DNA of 64,000 bases, from the NCBI GenBank assembly GCA_963575745.1, contig CAUYUJ010017783.1, forward strand, positions 112,344-176,343, written 5' to 3'. Within the stretch, counting starts at the first letter, position 1. Every line of letters starts with the position of its first letter. Below are positions 26,541 to 36,059 of the stretch, one piece after another. Source of the DNA: Prorocentrum cordatum. Taxonomy: Eukaryota; Sar; Dinophyceae; Prorocentrales; Prorocentraceae. Both the position numbers and the translations under genes were made by a program. The notes below the pieces were generated by a model. It was not told the DNA's origin and searched no databases. It saw only the letters and a program-made list of their open reading frames with translations.

Positions 26541-27272
26541 TTCACGCTTCGCGTATCCCCACCAGCCCATCTCAAAACAGCAACTCTTGCGAAGCATGCC
26601 GACAGTCGTGTTTTTCAGGCGTGTTTCTGCCTGCCCCCGCCTATCTCCCCTGTTCCTCCTTCCTCCCGCCTCCTTGTACATCCTCCTTGTGGTGGGAGCG
26701 GGAGAAGGACGAGGCGGAGGAGGAGGGAGAGAAAGCGCTCCTCGTGGTTTGAGTCGTTTGGGGTTTCTCGTCCTGGTGTGAGTCGTTCGGGCCCTTCTTC
26801 CTGGTGTGAGTCGTTCGGGCTCTTCGTGGTGTGAGTCGTTCGGGCTCTTCGTCCTGGTGTGAGTCGTTCGGGCTTCTCGTGGTGTGAGTTGTTCGGGCCC
26901 CTCGTCCTGGTGTGAGTCGTTCGGGCCCCTCCTCCTGGTGTGACTCGTTCGGGCTCCTCGTGGTGTGAGTCGTTCGGGGCCCTCGTCGTGGTGTGAGTCG
27001 TTCGGGCTCCTCGTGGTGTGCGTCGTTCGGGCGCCTCGTCCTGGTGTGAGTCGTTCGGGCCCCTCCTTCTGGTGTGAGTCGTTCGGGCTCTTCGTGGTGT
27101 GAGTCGTTCGGGCGTCTTGGGGGCCTCTTGGCGGCCCCAGGGGCTTCTAGGAGCGTCTTGGGTGCCTTGGGGGAGCCTCTTCGGGCCTCTTGGGGGCCTC
27201 TTGGAGGCCGTTTGGGGCGTCTTGGGGGCTTCTTGGCGGCCCCAGGGGTTTCCAGGAGCGTTTTGGGTGCCT
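26541..27272. mobile_element. Insertion inside the Copia relic, flanked by ~21-bp duplication
   Basis: CGTGTTATGTTCGAGAAATTC (26520-26540) and CGTGTTGTGTTCGAGAAATTTC (27273-27294) flank it. Contents: 200 bp unique, then 26743-27110 tandem units of TGGTGTGAGTCGTTCGGGC with TCCTCGTCC-type linkers (about 27 and 22 bp), then family Y text. Confidence 0.75.
26743..27110 (+). repeat. GTGTGAGTCGTTCGGGC tandem repeat
   Basis: About fifteen copies with alternating short (CTCGT) and long (CTCGTCCTG) linkers. Confidence 0.9.
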
Positions 27273-28180
27273 CGTGTTGTGTTCGAGAAATTTCGTTCCT
27301 AAGTCTGCGCAGTTGTTTGCGCTGGGCACCTTTCCCAAACGAACCCGAGATGACTGGACTAGTTGCTGCATGTGCATCTACTTAATATCGACGTGCTTGA
27401 GTTGTCCTAACCCGACGCGGGAAGCTATCGCTATCCCCACGGACGAAGCGAATTTAATCCGCACTTTTACTGTCACACCAACGCCAATTTCAGTGAGTAT
27501 TGTCTGCGCTAATAAACCTTCGGCCGCTCCAGAGACGAATACGTACAATTCGGCCTCTCCAGAGCTTTGGGCAATCACTGATTGGGTACGACTACAATTC
27601 GTAAGGAGACATGGGCCCTAAAACACGTAACCGCGAGATGTGGATTTCCGTGCCTTTTTGTTCCCAACCCAATCGTTGTCTACATACACAACAATGTCCT
27701 CTTTCAAAGTTTTGCCGTTTTGCAAATGCAGGCGTTCGTGTTTGGTTTTTTGCATATACCGCATGAGGTGCTTTAGTTTCCTCATGTATTCCTTCGTGGG
27801 TGCCGCTAGTTTTCTCGCAAGTTCTTTCGCCGTGAATTGGATGTCGGGTATACCGGTGGGGATGCATAGCATCTTGCCCACTACACACCTGTACTTGTGA
27901 TGTTTTTGGCCCGTCAACTGTTCACATTCTTTTCTGATCGACCCTTGCACAGGCGTTGGGGTTGGGGTCTTATGCCGAGGAGTCGAAACGGCGCCGGCAC
28001 CGGAGAGGTGCGAGGAGACGGTCGAGCCGCCCGTGACGAAGTGCGAGTCGACGGTCAGCATCGAGCTGGCTCGCGAGGACGCGACGCCAGCCAGTTGGTG
28101 GCAGATTGGCTTGGGCGCGTCAGGTACGTTTTTGAGCGGACTTCTGTCATCGTGCGGGTGCCGAGCCGACTCCGAGGCAT

Positions 28181-29702
28181 ATGGCCATCGTCGAGCGCAC
28201 TACGCCCTTGCCAGGGCACGCGTTCGTGGTGCTCTTCGAAGGTGACGCTTGGGGCCACGAACGCCTGCTCATCTGGCCACTGCCCCCCTCGCGCTGGCCG
28301 GTACACACACACGGGGGCTTCCATGGCGAGGACGCGACTTTGCATGACAAGGTGGTGTCCGCGGAAAGCGCCCGGTGAGCTTGCAGGAATCGAGGCCGCG
28401 AATATCGCACAGTTTGATGCTCCGATTCAGCGGGGGGAGTTGCTGGATCTGATGGGCGCTGCCCAGCTACGTGCCGATGGGCTGAGACGGGCGCGCGGGC
28501 TACCAGACTGGCCGGCGCCGGGGCGCTGAATCACCGGCGAGGGCGCGCTCGAGGCCGCGCCGCGGCCACGGCGGGCACGGGGGCGCGGGTCGCTGCCAGT
28601 GCTCGGGCCCCCCCCCCCCGTGCCGCCGACGGCCACGGCGCGGTCGCGCCATGGGCTTGGTGGCGACGCGAGGGGGAGCGCCCTGGCCGACGCTCTCGCC
28701 GACGCCCTAGCCGGACACCCACCGACGACCATGCGGCGCGTGGTTGAGCTTGGACTGGCCCTCGGGGAGCTGGGCAGCGTTGTCTCGCCGCACCTGCTGG
28801 TCTTCTCAGGTCGAGCGTTCGGGGTTGCCGCGTCGGACGCGGGCATCGAGGCGCCGGCGATCGCCGCGGATCCCGGGGTCTCCGAGGAGGAGTTCAGGAC
28901 CCACGCGGGCCGCGCCCGAACCCAAGCTTACGCTGGGCGCAGCCCCTGCCGCCGCCTTCCGGCGGGGGGGCCGGCGGAAGGGCAGTCCGCTCCACGCGCC
29001 TCTCCCTGCGGCGGCGGCGGCGCCGGCGGTCGGAGCCGATTCCGCCCCGACGCGCGAGTGCTGGAGGTCGACTGGGGCGCCCAAGGGGGCCGCCACAAGG
29101 GCGTCGAATGAGGTGCGTGGGGGGCCCTCGTCACACGCCTTTCGGGGCTGGCCGCTGGCTGGCCCGCGCGCGACCCACAAGTGCGATGAAGCGCGTCGAC
29201 CGCTTCGGCCCCGCGCCGACATCGCGGCTGGAGGCACGGGGGCGAAAGAATCGCATTGCCCCCGCCGACCGCGCCTTCCACGAGTAACAGGCGCTGGCGG
29301 AGAGCTTCGAGATGTTTGGCTGCTACGACCATGCCGCGTCTTGCTCGGATCGAGGCGCCGACGGGGAGGTCCCAGGCCATCTTGGAAGCTCACGCTGCAT
29401 CTGGAGCCAAGCCGAACTACGCGATGGCCGGCGCGCGCTCGGGCACGGCGATGCCGGGGGGCGCGGTCGCTCCTGACCTTCGCGTCTACGGCGCGAAGAA
29501 GCTCAAGGAGAAGGCGCTGGAGAGCAGCGCGCATCGCGGCGGGCTGGCCGCGAAGAGCGCGGTCGATGGCCACGACGATGACACTGGTGCCGCTGGTTCG
29601 GCGCCAACAGCGGGCCCCGGCAAGGGCGGCGGAAGACGCGGAGCCGGCAGGGCAAAGGCCGAGGCCAAGGCCGGGCTCGCCGCGCCCCCGCCGGCCTCGT
29701 GA
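28181..29702 (+). pseudogene. DIRS gag-like region
   Basis: Blocks: P-G-H-A-F-V-V-L-F-E-G-D-A-W, E-R-L-L-I-W-P-L (28208-28290); after a frameshift A-N-I-A-Q-F-D-A-P, E-L-L-D-L-M-G-A-A-Q-L (28397-28475); K-N-R-I-A-P-A-D-R-A-F-H-E-stop-Q-A-L-A-E-S-F-E-M-F-G-C-Y-D-H (29250-29335); A-I-L-E-A-H-A-A-S-G-A-K-P-N-Y, G-G-A-V-A-P-D-L-R-V-Y-G-A-K-K-L (29379-29505). The stop replaces a usual Tyr codon (TAA). The end is a Gly/Lys/Ala-rich basic tail (to 29702). Confidence 0.75.
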
Positions 29703-30195
29703 ACGAGGCGAGCGGCGGGGGAGATGGGCCAGCCCACGCCGCTGTTTTCAGGTCCTGCATGGGAGCGCATCGGCGCCAACCCGCTTTCGAGGCCCCCGCC
29801 CGGCCGAGGGGCTCGCCCCGTCGTTCTCGTCGTAGACGCGGACTGGGCGCGGAGGGCTTCTGGCTCAAGAGCGAGGCTTTGGATGCGCTCCGCTGGTGTC
29901 TGGTTGCGCGGGCGTCGGCGTGCTCGGCCCCTTCGGAATTCGAGGGGAAGGCCGCGGCGGCCCTAGTCGCCCCTGCAATCGCCAAGCTGGGGACTGCACC
30001 CTCTCAGGAAGAAACCGTTCGCGTGCTTCTCCGAGGTCATATCAGCTATGCTGCGGGGTAGACCTACACCACCGTCGCGCCCTGCGAGTTTGGTTCCGCC
30101 TCGCTCCCCGAGCTCGCCCGCGACGCTGCAGACGCGACGAAGGTGCTGGGCGGGGCGCCGAGGAGCGCCAGATCGTCTAGGGTTGGCAAAAGAGC
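29703..30195 (+). other. DIRS spacer between gag and RT
   Basis: No clear domain. Frames such as 29699-30061 (A-A-A-L-V-A-P-A-I-A-K-L-G-T-A) may be decayed linker coding sequence. Confidence 0.4.
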
Positions 30196-30983
30196 ATGCT
30201 GCGGTCTACCGATGCGTTCAACCAGCTCAGCGAGAGGTTGGGAGATATCAAACCGCTCTTGGATAGAACGCTGTCTCGGAATCGAAAGACGTACCGGCAT
30301 CTCATCCTGGACTTGGACCGTCGGGGCATGATCAGATGGACCACCGAGCCCATCGAACGCGCCGAGTTGTTTTTCGTGGGCAAGAAGGACAAGTCCCTGA
30401 GGCTCATCATTGACGCGAGGAGGGTGGGCCGAAGATTCAGAGCTCTTCCACGCGCCGACCTCATCACGAGCGATGGGGCCGTCCAGGGTGCAGTGCGAGC
30501 CTGGCTTCGAAGTCGACCTGGCCTGCGGCTTCTAGATCGATGGGAGTCGGCGGCGTGGAAAATTGCATGCATCGATTGCGCCTTCCCGAGGGCGCGCATC
30601 GGTGTTTCGCTCTGCGGCCGATCTCTGCGAAGTACGCACCGCTGCGGGACATCGCGGACCGCGACGACCCCGTGCATCCTTGCCTGGCGTCGTTCCCCAT
30701 GGGATTTGCGCGGCCCCTGTGGGTTGCCCACAGGTGCAGCGAGGCGGTGCTTGACAGTGTTCCGCGTCTCGGGCCGGGTAGGGGAGTTGCGGGCCACGCC
30801 GAGCCGATCGCGCCGCAGAAAGGGGCCGACGTGCGCTGCGCCTTGTGCGTCGACAACTTGGACGTCGTCGGGGGCGCCGAGGTCCCCATGCAACGCGCGC
30901 TGGGCGCTGGCTGCGCAGCTCTTTACGCGGTCGGCCCAGGGGCGCGCGAGCGCGAGCTGAAGGCAGCGGGGGCGAGACGCTAG
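30196..30983 (+). pseudogene. DIRS reverse transcriptase
   Basis: L-L-D-R-T-L-S-R-N-R-K-T-Y, L-I-L-D-L-D-R-R-G-M-I-R-W-T, F-F-V-G-K-K-D-K-S-L-R-L-I-I-D-A-R-R-V (30258-30425); after a frameshift near 30535 V-E-N-C-M-H-R-L-R-L-P-E-G (30552), S-F-P-M-G-F-A-R-P-L-W-V-A-H (30690) and C-A-L-C-V-D-N-L-D-V-V-G (30837). The motif C position is C-V-D-N rather than Y-x-D-D. Before V-E-N-C the expected motif A Asp is Gly. Inactive by frameshift in any case. Confidence 0.8.
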
Positions 30984-31870
30984 GCCGCGCATTGGACAGT
31001 CGCCGGCTTGAGACGCAGGTTGCCAGCGGCAAGCAGCTGGAGAGGCTCATCGGCCACGCCGCGTTCATTATAGCCTGTTGGATCGGACGGCCCTGCGTGC
31101 GTTCAACGTCTGCTATGCCATCATCCACCGACGCGGTGACTCTGCGGCCGTCGCGTGGCCAACCGTGCAGCAGGAGCTCCAGGCATTCATCGGCCTCCTG
31201 CCACTGATGCGCGCGCCGCGGGATCTGCCCGGATGCGAGACAGTAGCTGCCGCAGATGCCTCCCTCGAGGGATGGGGGCACTTCCGTTGCTTACTGACGA
31301 CCGCAGCAGTGGCCAGCATTGCTCGCACCTCAGAGGCATCGCGCTTTCGGCGCGCGCGCAGCCCGAGAGCTCGCGAGGCAGCGAGCGCAGCGCTGCATCC
31401 TTTGCGCGACGACGGGGGCCAGCATCACCCGCCGCCGCCCCACGACATCACCAGCATCATCAACATCGGAGAGGCCTTGTCGATGCGTTCTGGGAAGAGG
31501 TCCGGATGGTCGACTGCTTGTTTCCGGAGGTGCCGTTCGGGGAAGGGGGCCTTTTCTCGGCCCGGGGCTGCATCGCTGAGGGCGATTTGATATCACTTTG
31601 GAGAGTCGCTGGAAAAGGCGAGCGGAAGCTCGGAGAACGCTGCCTGGAGCTTGGAGCCCGAGCGTTGGTTCTTGGCCTGGAGAGCTTGATCGCCACAGGG
31701 GTCCCAAACAGTCGAAATCAGTTCTTGGTGGACAATATGGCCATTGCTCTGTCACTCGCTCGGGGTAGGCGTGAGAACAATGGCGCGTTGCAGCACTCCG
31801 CCCGCATTTCCGTTGGATCAGATCGGAGCCCGTGCTGGCTGACGACCCCTCGCGCGGCGCCGAGGGAAGC
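30960..31870 (+). pseudogene. DIRS RNase H region
   Basis: L-D-S-R-R-L-E-T-Q-V and L-I-G-H-A-A-F-I (about 30990-31065); F-N-V-C-Y-A-I-I-H-R, L-Q-A-F-I-G-L-L-P-L-M, A-A-D-A-S-L-E-G-W-G (31099-31275); after another shift F-P-E-V-P-F, G-A-R-A-L-V-L-G-L-E-S-L and L-V-D-N-M-A-I-A-L-S-L-A-R-G (31524-31770). The D-A-S and D-N blocks are the usual RNase H aspartates. Confidence 0.8.
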
Positions 31871-32289
31871 AAGCCGCGGGCGGGTCAGTGCACCTGATCC
31901 CGCCCACACCGGCGAAGGCAGCGCTGCCTGCCCAGCTGCGGAGGCGCGGGCCACTGAGCCCACCGCCTTCGCAACCGACGCCCTCGTCGTCGGCGCGGAG
32001 ACGGACCTCAAGAGCGGCGGCGCTAGACTCGCTGGGCAGGCACGCGCCGCCGAAGCTGAGCGACAGGACAGCGGGGGAGGCGCCGGCGGGGCCGCTGATC
32101 GCCATCGACCACGCGGTGGCCAGCTACAACCCGGGCAGCGACGCGCCGGCGGCCGCAGCGGAGGGATCAAACAGCAAGGACTTGGGCGAGGCCACGGGGG
32201 CGCGCGGCAGGCAGATGCGGAGCGACTTTCAGACCGACGCCCCGCTCGCCATGGGCCCGCTGGGCGCCCAGCTCGCATCCGAGGCCGCG

Positions 32290-32992
32290 CAGTCGAATAC
32301 CAAGGACTACTACCAACCCCTGGTCTCCCAGCTCCACTACCGGGCCAAGCTGCGCAGGCCGGGCCTCCGCCCGCCATGCCGATGGGACGGGGCGCCGTGC
32401 ATCGCCGTGACGGTGTCGTCCATGTCTGGCCTGCAGACGATTGGGGGGGAGAAGCCACCCGCTTGTCCTGCGCGGCCCATCGGGGCTGCTCGGCGTGAGG
32501 CGCGGCCGCGTCATGGCGCCGATCGGATCAGTCTCTCGACGCTGGCCCCTGCCGCCGGCGCCTGGGGAGCTGGGCGCCCCCGCCGAGGTCGGCAGGAAGG
32601 ATGGCGGCCCCCCGCCGGGCGTGATGGCGCTCAAGTATAGCTGCACGCACGTGGTCTACAAACAAATCAACACATGGCCGGCTGCGGTGCAAACCTCCCC
32701 TTTCGCATATCAGCACCTGCTAGTCGACGTGCAGGCCGCGGGGGCGGCGCTCGGATCGAGTCTCGTGCCCTGCCAGCTTCGCCACAGCGGGGCCTCACAG
32801 GACAGGCTCCATGCCCTCCGTTGCCTGCCCGATGTACGGCACAGAAAGCATGCTCGAGCGGGGCTGGAGGTCGAGAGGCTAGGCGCTCTGACCAGAAGCG
32901 ATTGCGTTCGCTGCGCATCACTGCTCGCGGACGTGCACCTAGGCAGGCGTGCCCCATTTAGTCTTCGGTCGCCGGCATGGGCGAATGAGTAG
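32290..32992 (+). pseudogene. DIRS tyrosine recombinase
   Basis: N-terminal arm-like block N-T-K-D-Y-Y-Q-P-L-V-S-Q-L-H-Y-R-A-K (32298). Catalytic half: P-F-A-Y-Q-H-L, then V-P-C-Q-L-R-H-S-G-A-S-Q-D-R-L-H-A-L-R (32766-32820), the R-H box of this family. The catalytic Tyr block expected about 30 residues later is not visible (R-H-R-K-H-A-R-A-G-L-E-V-E). Degraded by frameshift. Confidence 0.75.
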
Positions 32993-33039
32993 CGATTGCA
33001 GATTGTGTTTCGAGTTGCGGGGTGGTGAGCAAGAAAGTT

Positions 33040-33640
33040 CGTCTGGCTAGTTTTTGCGCCCGCGAGTGGGGCCTCTTCCACGCGCCCTCGGGTGACCTGC
33101 GTGATCCCAACGTCCGTGGGCCTATCAAACGGAATGTCGCCGGCGGCCGCTGTATCGGTTTAGTGTTCGCCCCCCTTCAGGTCTTGGTCAGCCGCTCGAG
33201 ATCGAACGCGCCCGGCTCGCTCTGCCAAGGTTGCCATCGGGAACGCCACGTTGGACGCAGTTCTTGACCTGGCCAAAGCTGCTCGAGCAGCCGGGGCCCC
33301 CTGGTCTCTCGAGAACCCGCACACGTTTAAGATGTGGTGCGATCCTGAGCTTCGGACCCTTGCTTCGCGCAGTCACGCTGTTTCTGTTGTTTTGGAGTTT
33401 TGTACATGGGGAAAGCCTTGGCGAAACAAAAGGATTTGTTTTTTGTTTGGCAATGTTTATCCAAAACTCACCAGGGTTTGCTCCGGACGCAGATTATGTG
33501 GCCGCTCGGGTGCCCCACCAGCACTTCGAAGGAGCCGGGACAGGTGGAGTGCGGTGGACGCTCCTCGCGATGCCCTACCTGCGCCGTTGGCACACGTGTT
33601 GGCTTCCATCCTGGTCTCGGAAGCCCGCAGTGATCATATA
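33040..33640 (+). pseudogene. DIRS methyltransferase-like domain
   Basis: E-W-G-L-F, S-G-D-L-R-D-P-N-V-R-G-P-I-K-R (33070-33130); frameshift; A-I-G-N-A-T-L-D-A-V-L-D-L-A, A-P-W-S-L-E-N-P-H-T-F-K-M-W (33234-33335), then F-C-T-W-G-K-P-W-R-N-K-R (33399). The E-N-P block and the following F-C-x-x-G-x-P-W-R-K text are what I know from the DNA-methyltransferase-like domain of dinoflagellate DIRS elements. It lies downstream of the recombinase. Confidence 0.7.
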
Positions 33641-33668
33641 ATCTGAAAGCGTCACTCTACCTTTGGAT

Positions 33669-34096
33669 CGGGAGGTTTGGGGAATTTCTAGCTTCAGAAT
33701 TCCCTCAGTTCGCTCACTCTGTTTTTTTGTTCGGGGCTCTTGTGTCCCTCGTCCGCGCGCTCTATGGCGAAGCGGCCGTGGCACAACTGGAGTGCTGACA
33801 AGAAGAATCGTCAGCATGGCAAGACCCAGGTAGTCCATCCAGGGTGCGTGCAAGGGAAAGGGGGAGGTGCTGGACCGCAACCGCGCGGTTCAAGCTTCCC
33901 TTCGCCTCCCAGAGCAAACCCAAAACTTCGGTTCCAGAGAAGTGTTTTTGGTTTCAGAATTTTATCAGTTCGCTCACTGTGTTTTTTTCTCCGGGGTTTT
34001 TGTGCCCCTCGTCCGCCCGCTCTATGACGAAGCGGCCGTGGCACAAAATGGAGCGTTGACAAACATAATCGTCAGCAAGGTAAGGCCCAGGTAGTC
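33669..34096 (+). repeat. Duplicated first-exon-like unit (about 150 bp, 260 bp apart)
   Basis: CAGTTCGCTCACTCTGTTTT, GTCCCTCGTCCGC-CGCTCTATG and AAGCGGCCGTGGCACAA occur at 33705 and 33966. Copy 1 has ATG at 33763 encoding M-A-K-R-P-W-H-N-W-S-A-D-K-K-N-R-Q-H-G-K then T-Q, and then CAG/GTAGTC, a canonical donor. Copy 2 (34024) is frameshifted after M-T-K-R-P-W-H-K. Confidence 0.75.
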
Positions 34097-34198
34097 CCTC
34101 CTCCTCCTCCTCTTCCTCCTCCTTCTCCTCCTCCTCCTCCTCCTCCTCCTCCTCCTCCTCCTCCTCCTCCTCCTCCTCCTCCTCCTCCTCCTCCTCTC
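34096..34198. repeat. CCT tract
   Basis: Starts right after the GTAGTC of exon-like copy 2. Complementary to the GGA tract at 34381. Confidence 0.9.
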
Positions 34199-34211
34199 CC
34201 CGACCCTCCGC

Positions 34212-34380
34212 GGTGACCCGAGGAGGGCGCCCACCCGGCCGCGGCGCAGGGCGCGGCTGGCCGGGGCCAGTGGCGGCTCGCCCAGGCCGGCGCGCCCCAG
34301 GCCGGGGCGCCCGCGGCCGCGCCGGGCCCCGTGGTGCAGTTCCGGGCGTTCAACGCGGCGCTGCGGAGCAAAGTTGGGAA
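34212..34380 (+). CDS. Possible exon between CCT and GGA tracts
   Basis: Frame: P-E-E-G-A-H-P-A-A-A-Q-G-A-A-G, Q-A-G-A-P-Q-A-G-A-P-A-A-A-P-G-P-V-V-Q-F-R-A-F-N-A-A-L-R-S-K. The end (V-V-Q-F-R-A-F-N-A-A-L-R) is protein-like. The Ala/Gly/Pro part could be compositional. No splice sites fixed. Confidence 0.3.
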
Positions 34381-34450
34381 AAGGAGGAGGAGGAGGAGGA
34401 GGAGGAGGAGGAGGAGGAGGAGGAGGAGGAGGAGGAGGAGGAGGAGGAGG
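34381..34450 (+). repeat. GGA tract
   Basis: Over twenty GGA units, followed to 34530 by looser purine sequence. Confidence 0.9.
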
Positions 34451-34574
34451 GGGAGGGGAGGGAAGGGGGAGGAGGGAAAGGAGGAGGAGGAGGAGGAAGA
34501 GGAGGAGATGGAAGGAGAAGGAAGAAGGAGGTGGCGCATTTCTGGGTGTCGACGAGGCGCTGTTTTGCAAAGTT

Positions 34575-34757
34575 TCTAGAGATCCAACCTATGGAAAAAA
34601 TCAAGACGGAGATTTTGCCCAGCTTTTGGCCTCTAGGGGCCCTTGCTGGGCCCCGGGACCATCAAACAACGACTCGGGACGAAAAGCCGGTCCCGGGGAA
34701 AGGGTCGGGGTTTCCACAGACGCCGTCCTGAAAAAGTCAGGACGTCGCATGTCTGGG
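34575..34757 (+). mobile_element. Family D element
   Basis: TTCTAGAGATCCAACC flank; GGCCTCTAGGGGCCCTTGCT, GGTCCCGGGGAAAGGGTCGG, GACGTCGCATGTCTGGG. Confidence 0.75.
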
Positions 34758-34789
34758 AAGTTGTCGAGGGCGGCGGGGAGGGGGCGGGG

Positions 34790-34933
34790 TGAATACCATG
34801 GCGGGGGCCATGACATTTCCCCTGATTTCATGGCGCTTCTTCTTATTTCAATACGTCCCCGGCCCCCGCACATGCCGCCGGCCATGATTTGCGCCTCCCC
34901 CTCTTGGACGCCCCCCTCTTGGCCGCCCCCGAG
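34790..34933 (+). mobile_element. Family G element, copy 1
   Basis: CATGGCGGGGGCCATGACAT, CCCCTGATTTCATGGCGC, CACATGCCGCCGGCCATGAT, CTCTTGGACGCCCCCCTCTT. Copies at 47033, 59107 and 58227 (interrupted). Confidence 0.8.
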
Positions 34934-35259
34934 TTGGGGGGGCGTCGTCGTTGTCGTCGTCGTCGTCCTCGAGCTCATGGCATCTCAAGTGTTTCGAGCT
35001 CGGCGTTGTCGCTTGCTTTCGGGCCCCGGAGCCCTCTCAGATCGAGCGGGCTCGAAACATGGCACCGACAGAAGTGTCATACGGTTTCGGTCGTTTCTTT
35101 TTACAAGATATTTCCCAACCGTGGCGTTGGGTCTTTGTTATGAAGAGAGCGCCCCGCGCTCTCCTTCCTCCTCCCGCTGCCCCCATTCCCCATCCTTCAT
35201 CTCGCCCCTTGCTTCTGCCCTCCGCTCTTATCCTCCCTCCGCTCATCATCGTCAGCATC

Positions 35260-35280
35260 ACCATCACCACCACCACCACC

Positions 35281-35342
<62 letters not shown>
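35260..35342 (+). repeat. CAC then CAT trinucleotide run
   Basis: About ten CAC/CAC units then over fifteen CAT units. Confidence 0.95.
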
Positions 35343-35563
35343 CCCAGTGCCACCGCCCGCATGTGTCCGCCACACCCATGTCGGCGCACCACTCGCAAGT
35401 TTCGTGGCCCCACAGGAAGCTCCACCGAAGGTCCCAGTGCTACCGCCCGCATGCGTCCCCCCACCCAGTACAGCGCTTCGTGGCCCTATCAGAGTGAGGG
35501 GGCCCGAACGGTCATTCACTCTCCCTGGGTGCGTGGCTGGAGTGGGGGTCCACGGCGAGGATT

Positions 35564-36047
35564 ATTGTTGTTGTTGTGTTGTTGTCTTGTGTCGTTGTTG
35601 ATGTTGTTGGTCTTGTTGTTGTTGTTGTTGGTGTTGGTGGTAGTGGTGGTGTTGGTGTTGGTGTTGGTGTTGGTGTTGTTGGTGTTGTGAGTGCTGTTGT
35701 TGTTGTTGTTGGTGTTGTTGGTGGTGGTAGTGGTGGTGGTGCTGTTGTTGTTGCTGTTGCTGTTGTGTGTTGTTGTTGTTGCTTGTGTTGTTGGTGTTGT
35801 TGGTGTTGTTGTTGCTGTTGCTTTTGCTGTTGCTGTTGCTGTTGCTGTTGTTGTTGTTGTTGGTGTTGTTGTTGGTGGTGGTGGTGGTGCTGTTGATGTT
35901 GTTGTTGTTGTTGTTGTTGTTGGTGTTGGTGTTGTTGTTGTTGTTGTTGCTGTTGCTGTTGTTGTTGTTGTTGTTGTTCTTGTTATTGTTATTGTTATTG
36001 TTCGTGTTCTTGTTATTGTTCTTGTTGTTGGTGTTGTTGAACATTAT
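35564..36047 (+). repeat. GTT-rich trinucleotide region
   Basis: About 480 bp of GTT with GGT, GCT and GTA variants. Poly-Asn or poly-Val frames across it are artefacts. Confidence 0.95.
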
Positions 36048-36059
36048 TAATTCTAAAGA

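Larger units (their letters stand above)
25569..28061 (-). pseudogene. Truncated Copia-type retrotransposon (RT end, RNase H, 3' LTR)
   Basis: Minus strand. 27618-28061 gives the Copia pol block K-Y-R-C-V-V-G-K-M-L, G-I-P-D-I-Q-F-T-A-K-E-L-A-R-K, L-K-H-L-M-R-Y-M, V-Y-V-D-N-D-W-V-G and R-K-S-T-S-R-G-Y. After a frameshift, 27378-27578 gives I-A-Q-S-S-G-E-A-E-L-Y and K-H-V-D-I-K, then a TAG where Tyr is usual. 27280-27377 continues M-H-M-Q-Q-L-V-Q-S-S-R-V-R-L-G-K-V and C-A-D-L-G-T-K-F-L. The remaining carboxy end lies below 26540 because of a 732-bp insertion. The 5' LTR, gag, integrase and most of the RT are missing. Several breaks make it non-functional. Confidence 0.85.
28181..33640 (+). mobile_element. 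DIRS-like tyrosine-recombinase retroelement, decayed
   Basis: Plus strand. Homology blocks in order: gag-like (28181-29702), RT (30196-30983), RNase H (30960-31870), tyrosine recombinase (32290-32992), methyltransferase-like (33040-33640). This gene content is characteristic of DIRS elements, and the text of each block matches versions I know from dinoflagellates. At least eight frameshifts and one in-frame stop rule out activity. Terminal repeats are not recognised; the left border lies in the 120 bp after the Copia fragment. Confidence 0.85.

Noticed and set aside
28744-29835. 363-codon plus ORF over the DIRS gag region
   Set aside because: Arg/Pro/Ala-rich shadow frame; the recognisable gag blocks lie in the other two frames.
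35562-36050. Poly-Asn, poly-Val and poly-Leu proteins over the GTT region
   Set aside because: Pure microsatellite translation.
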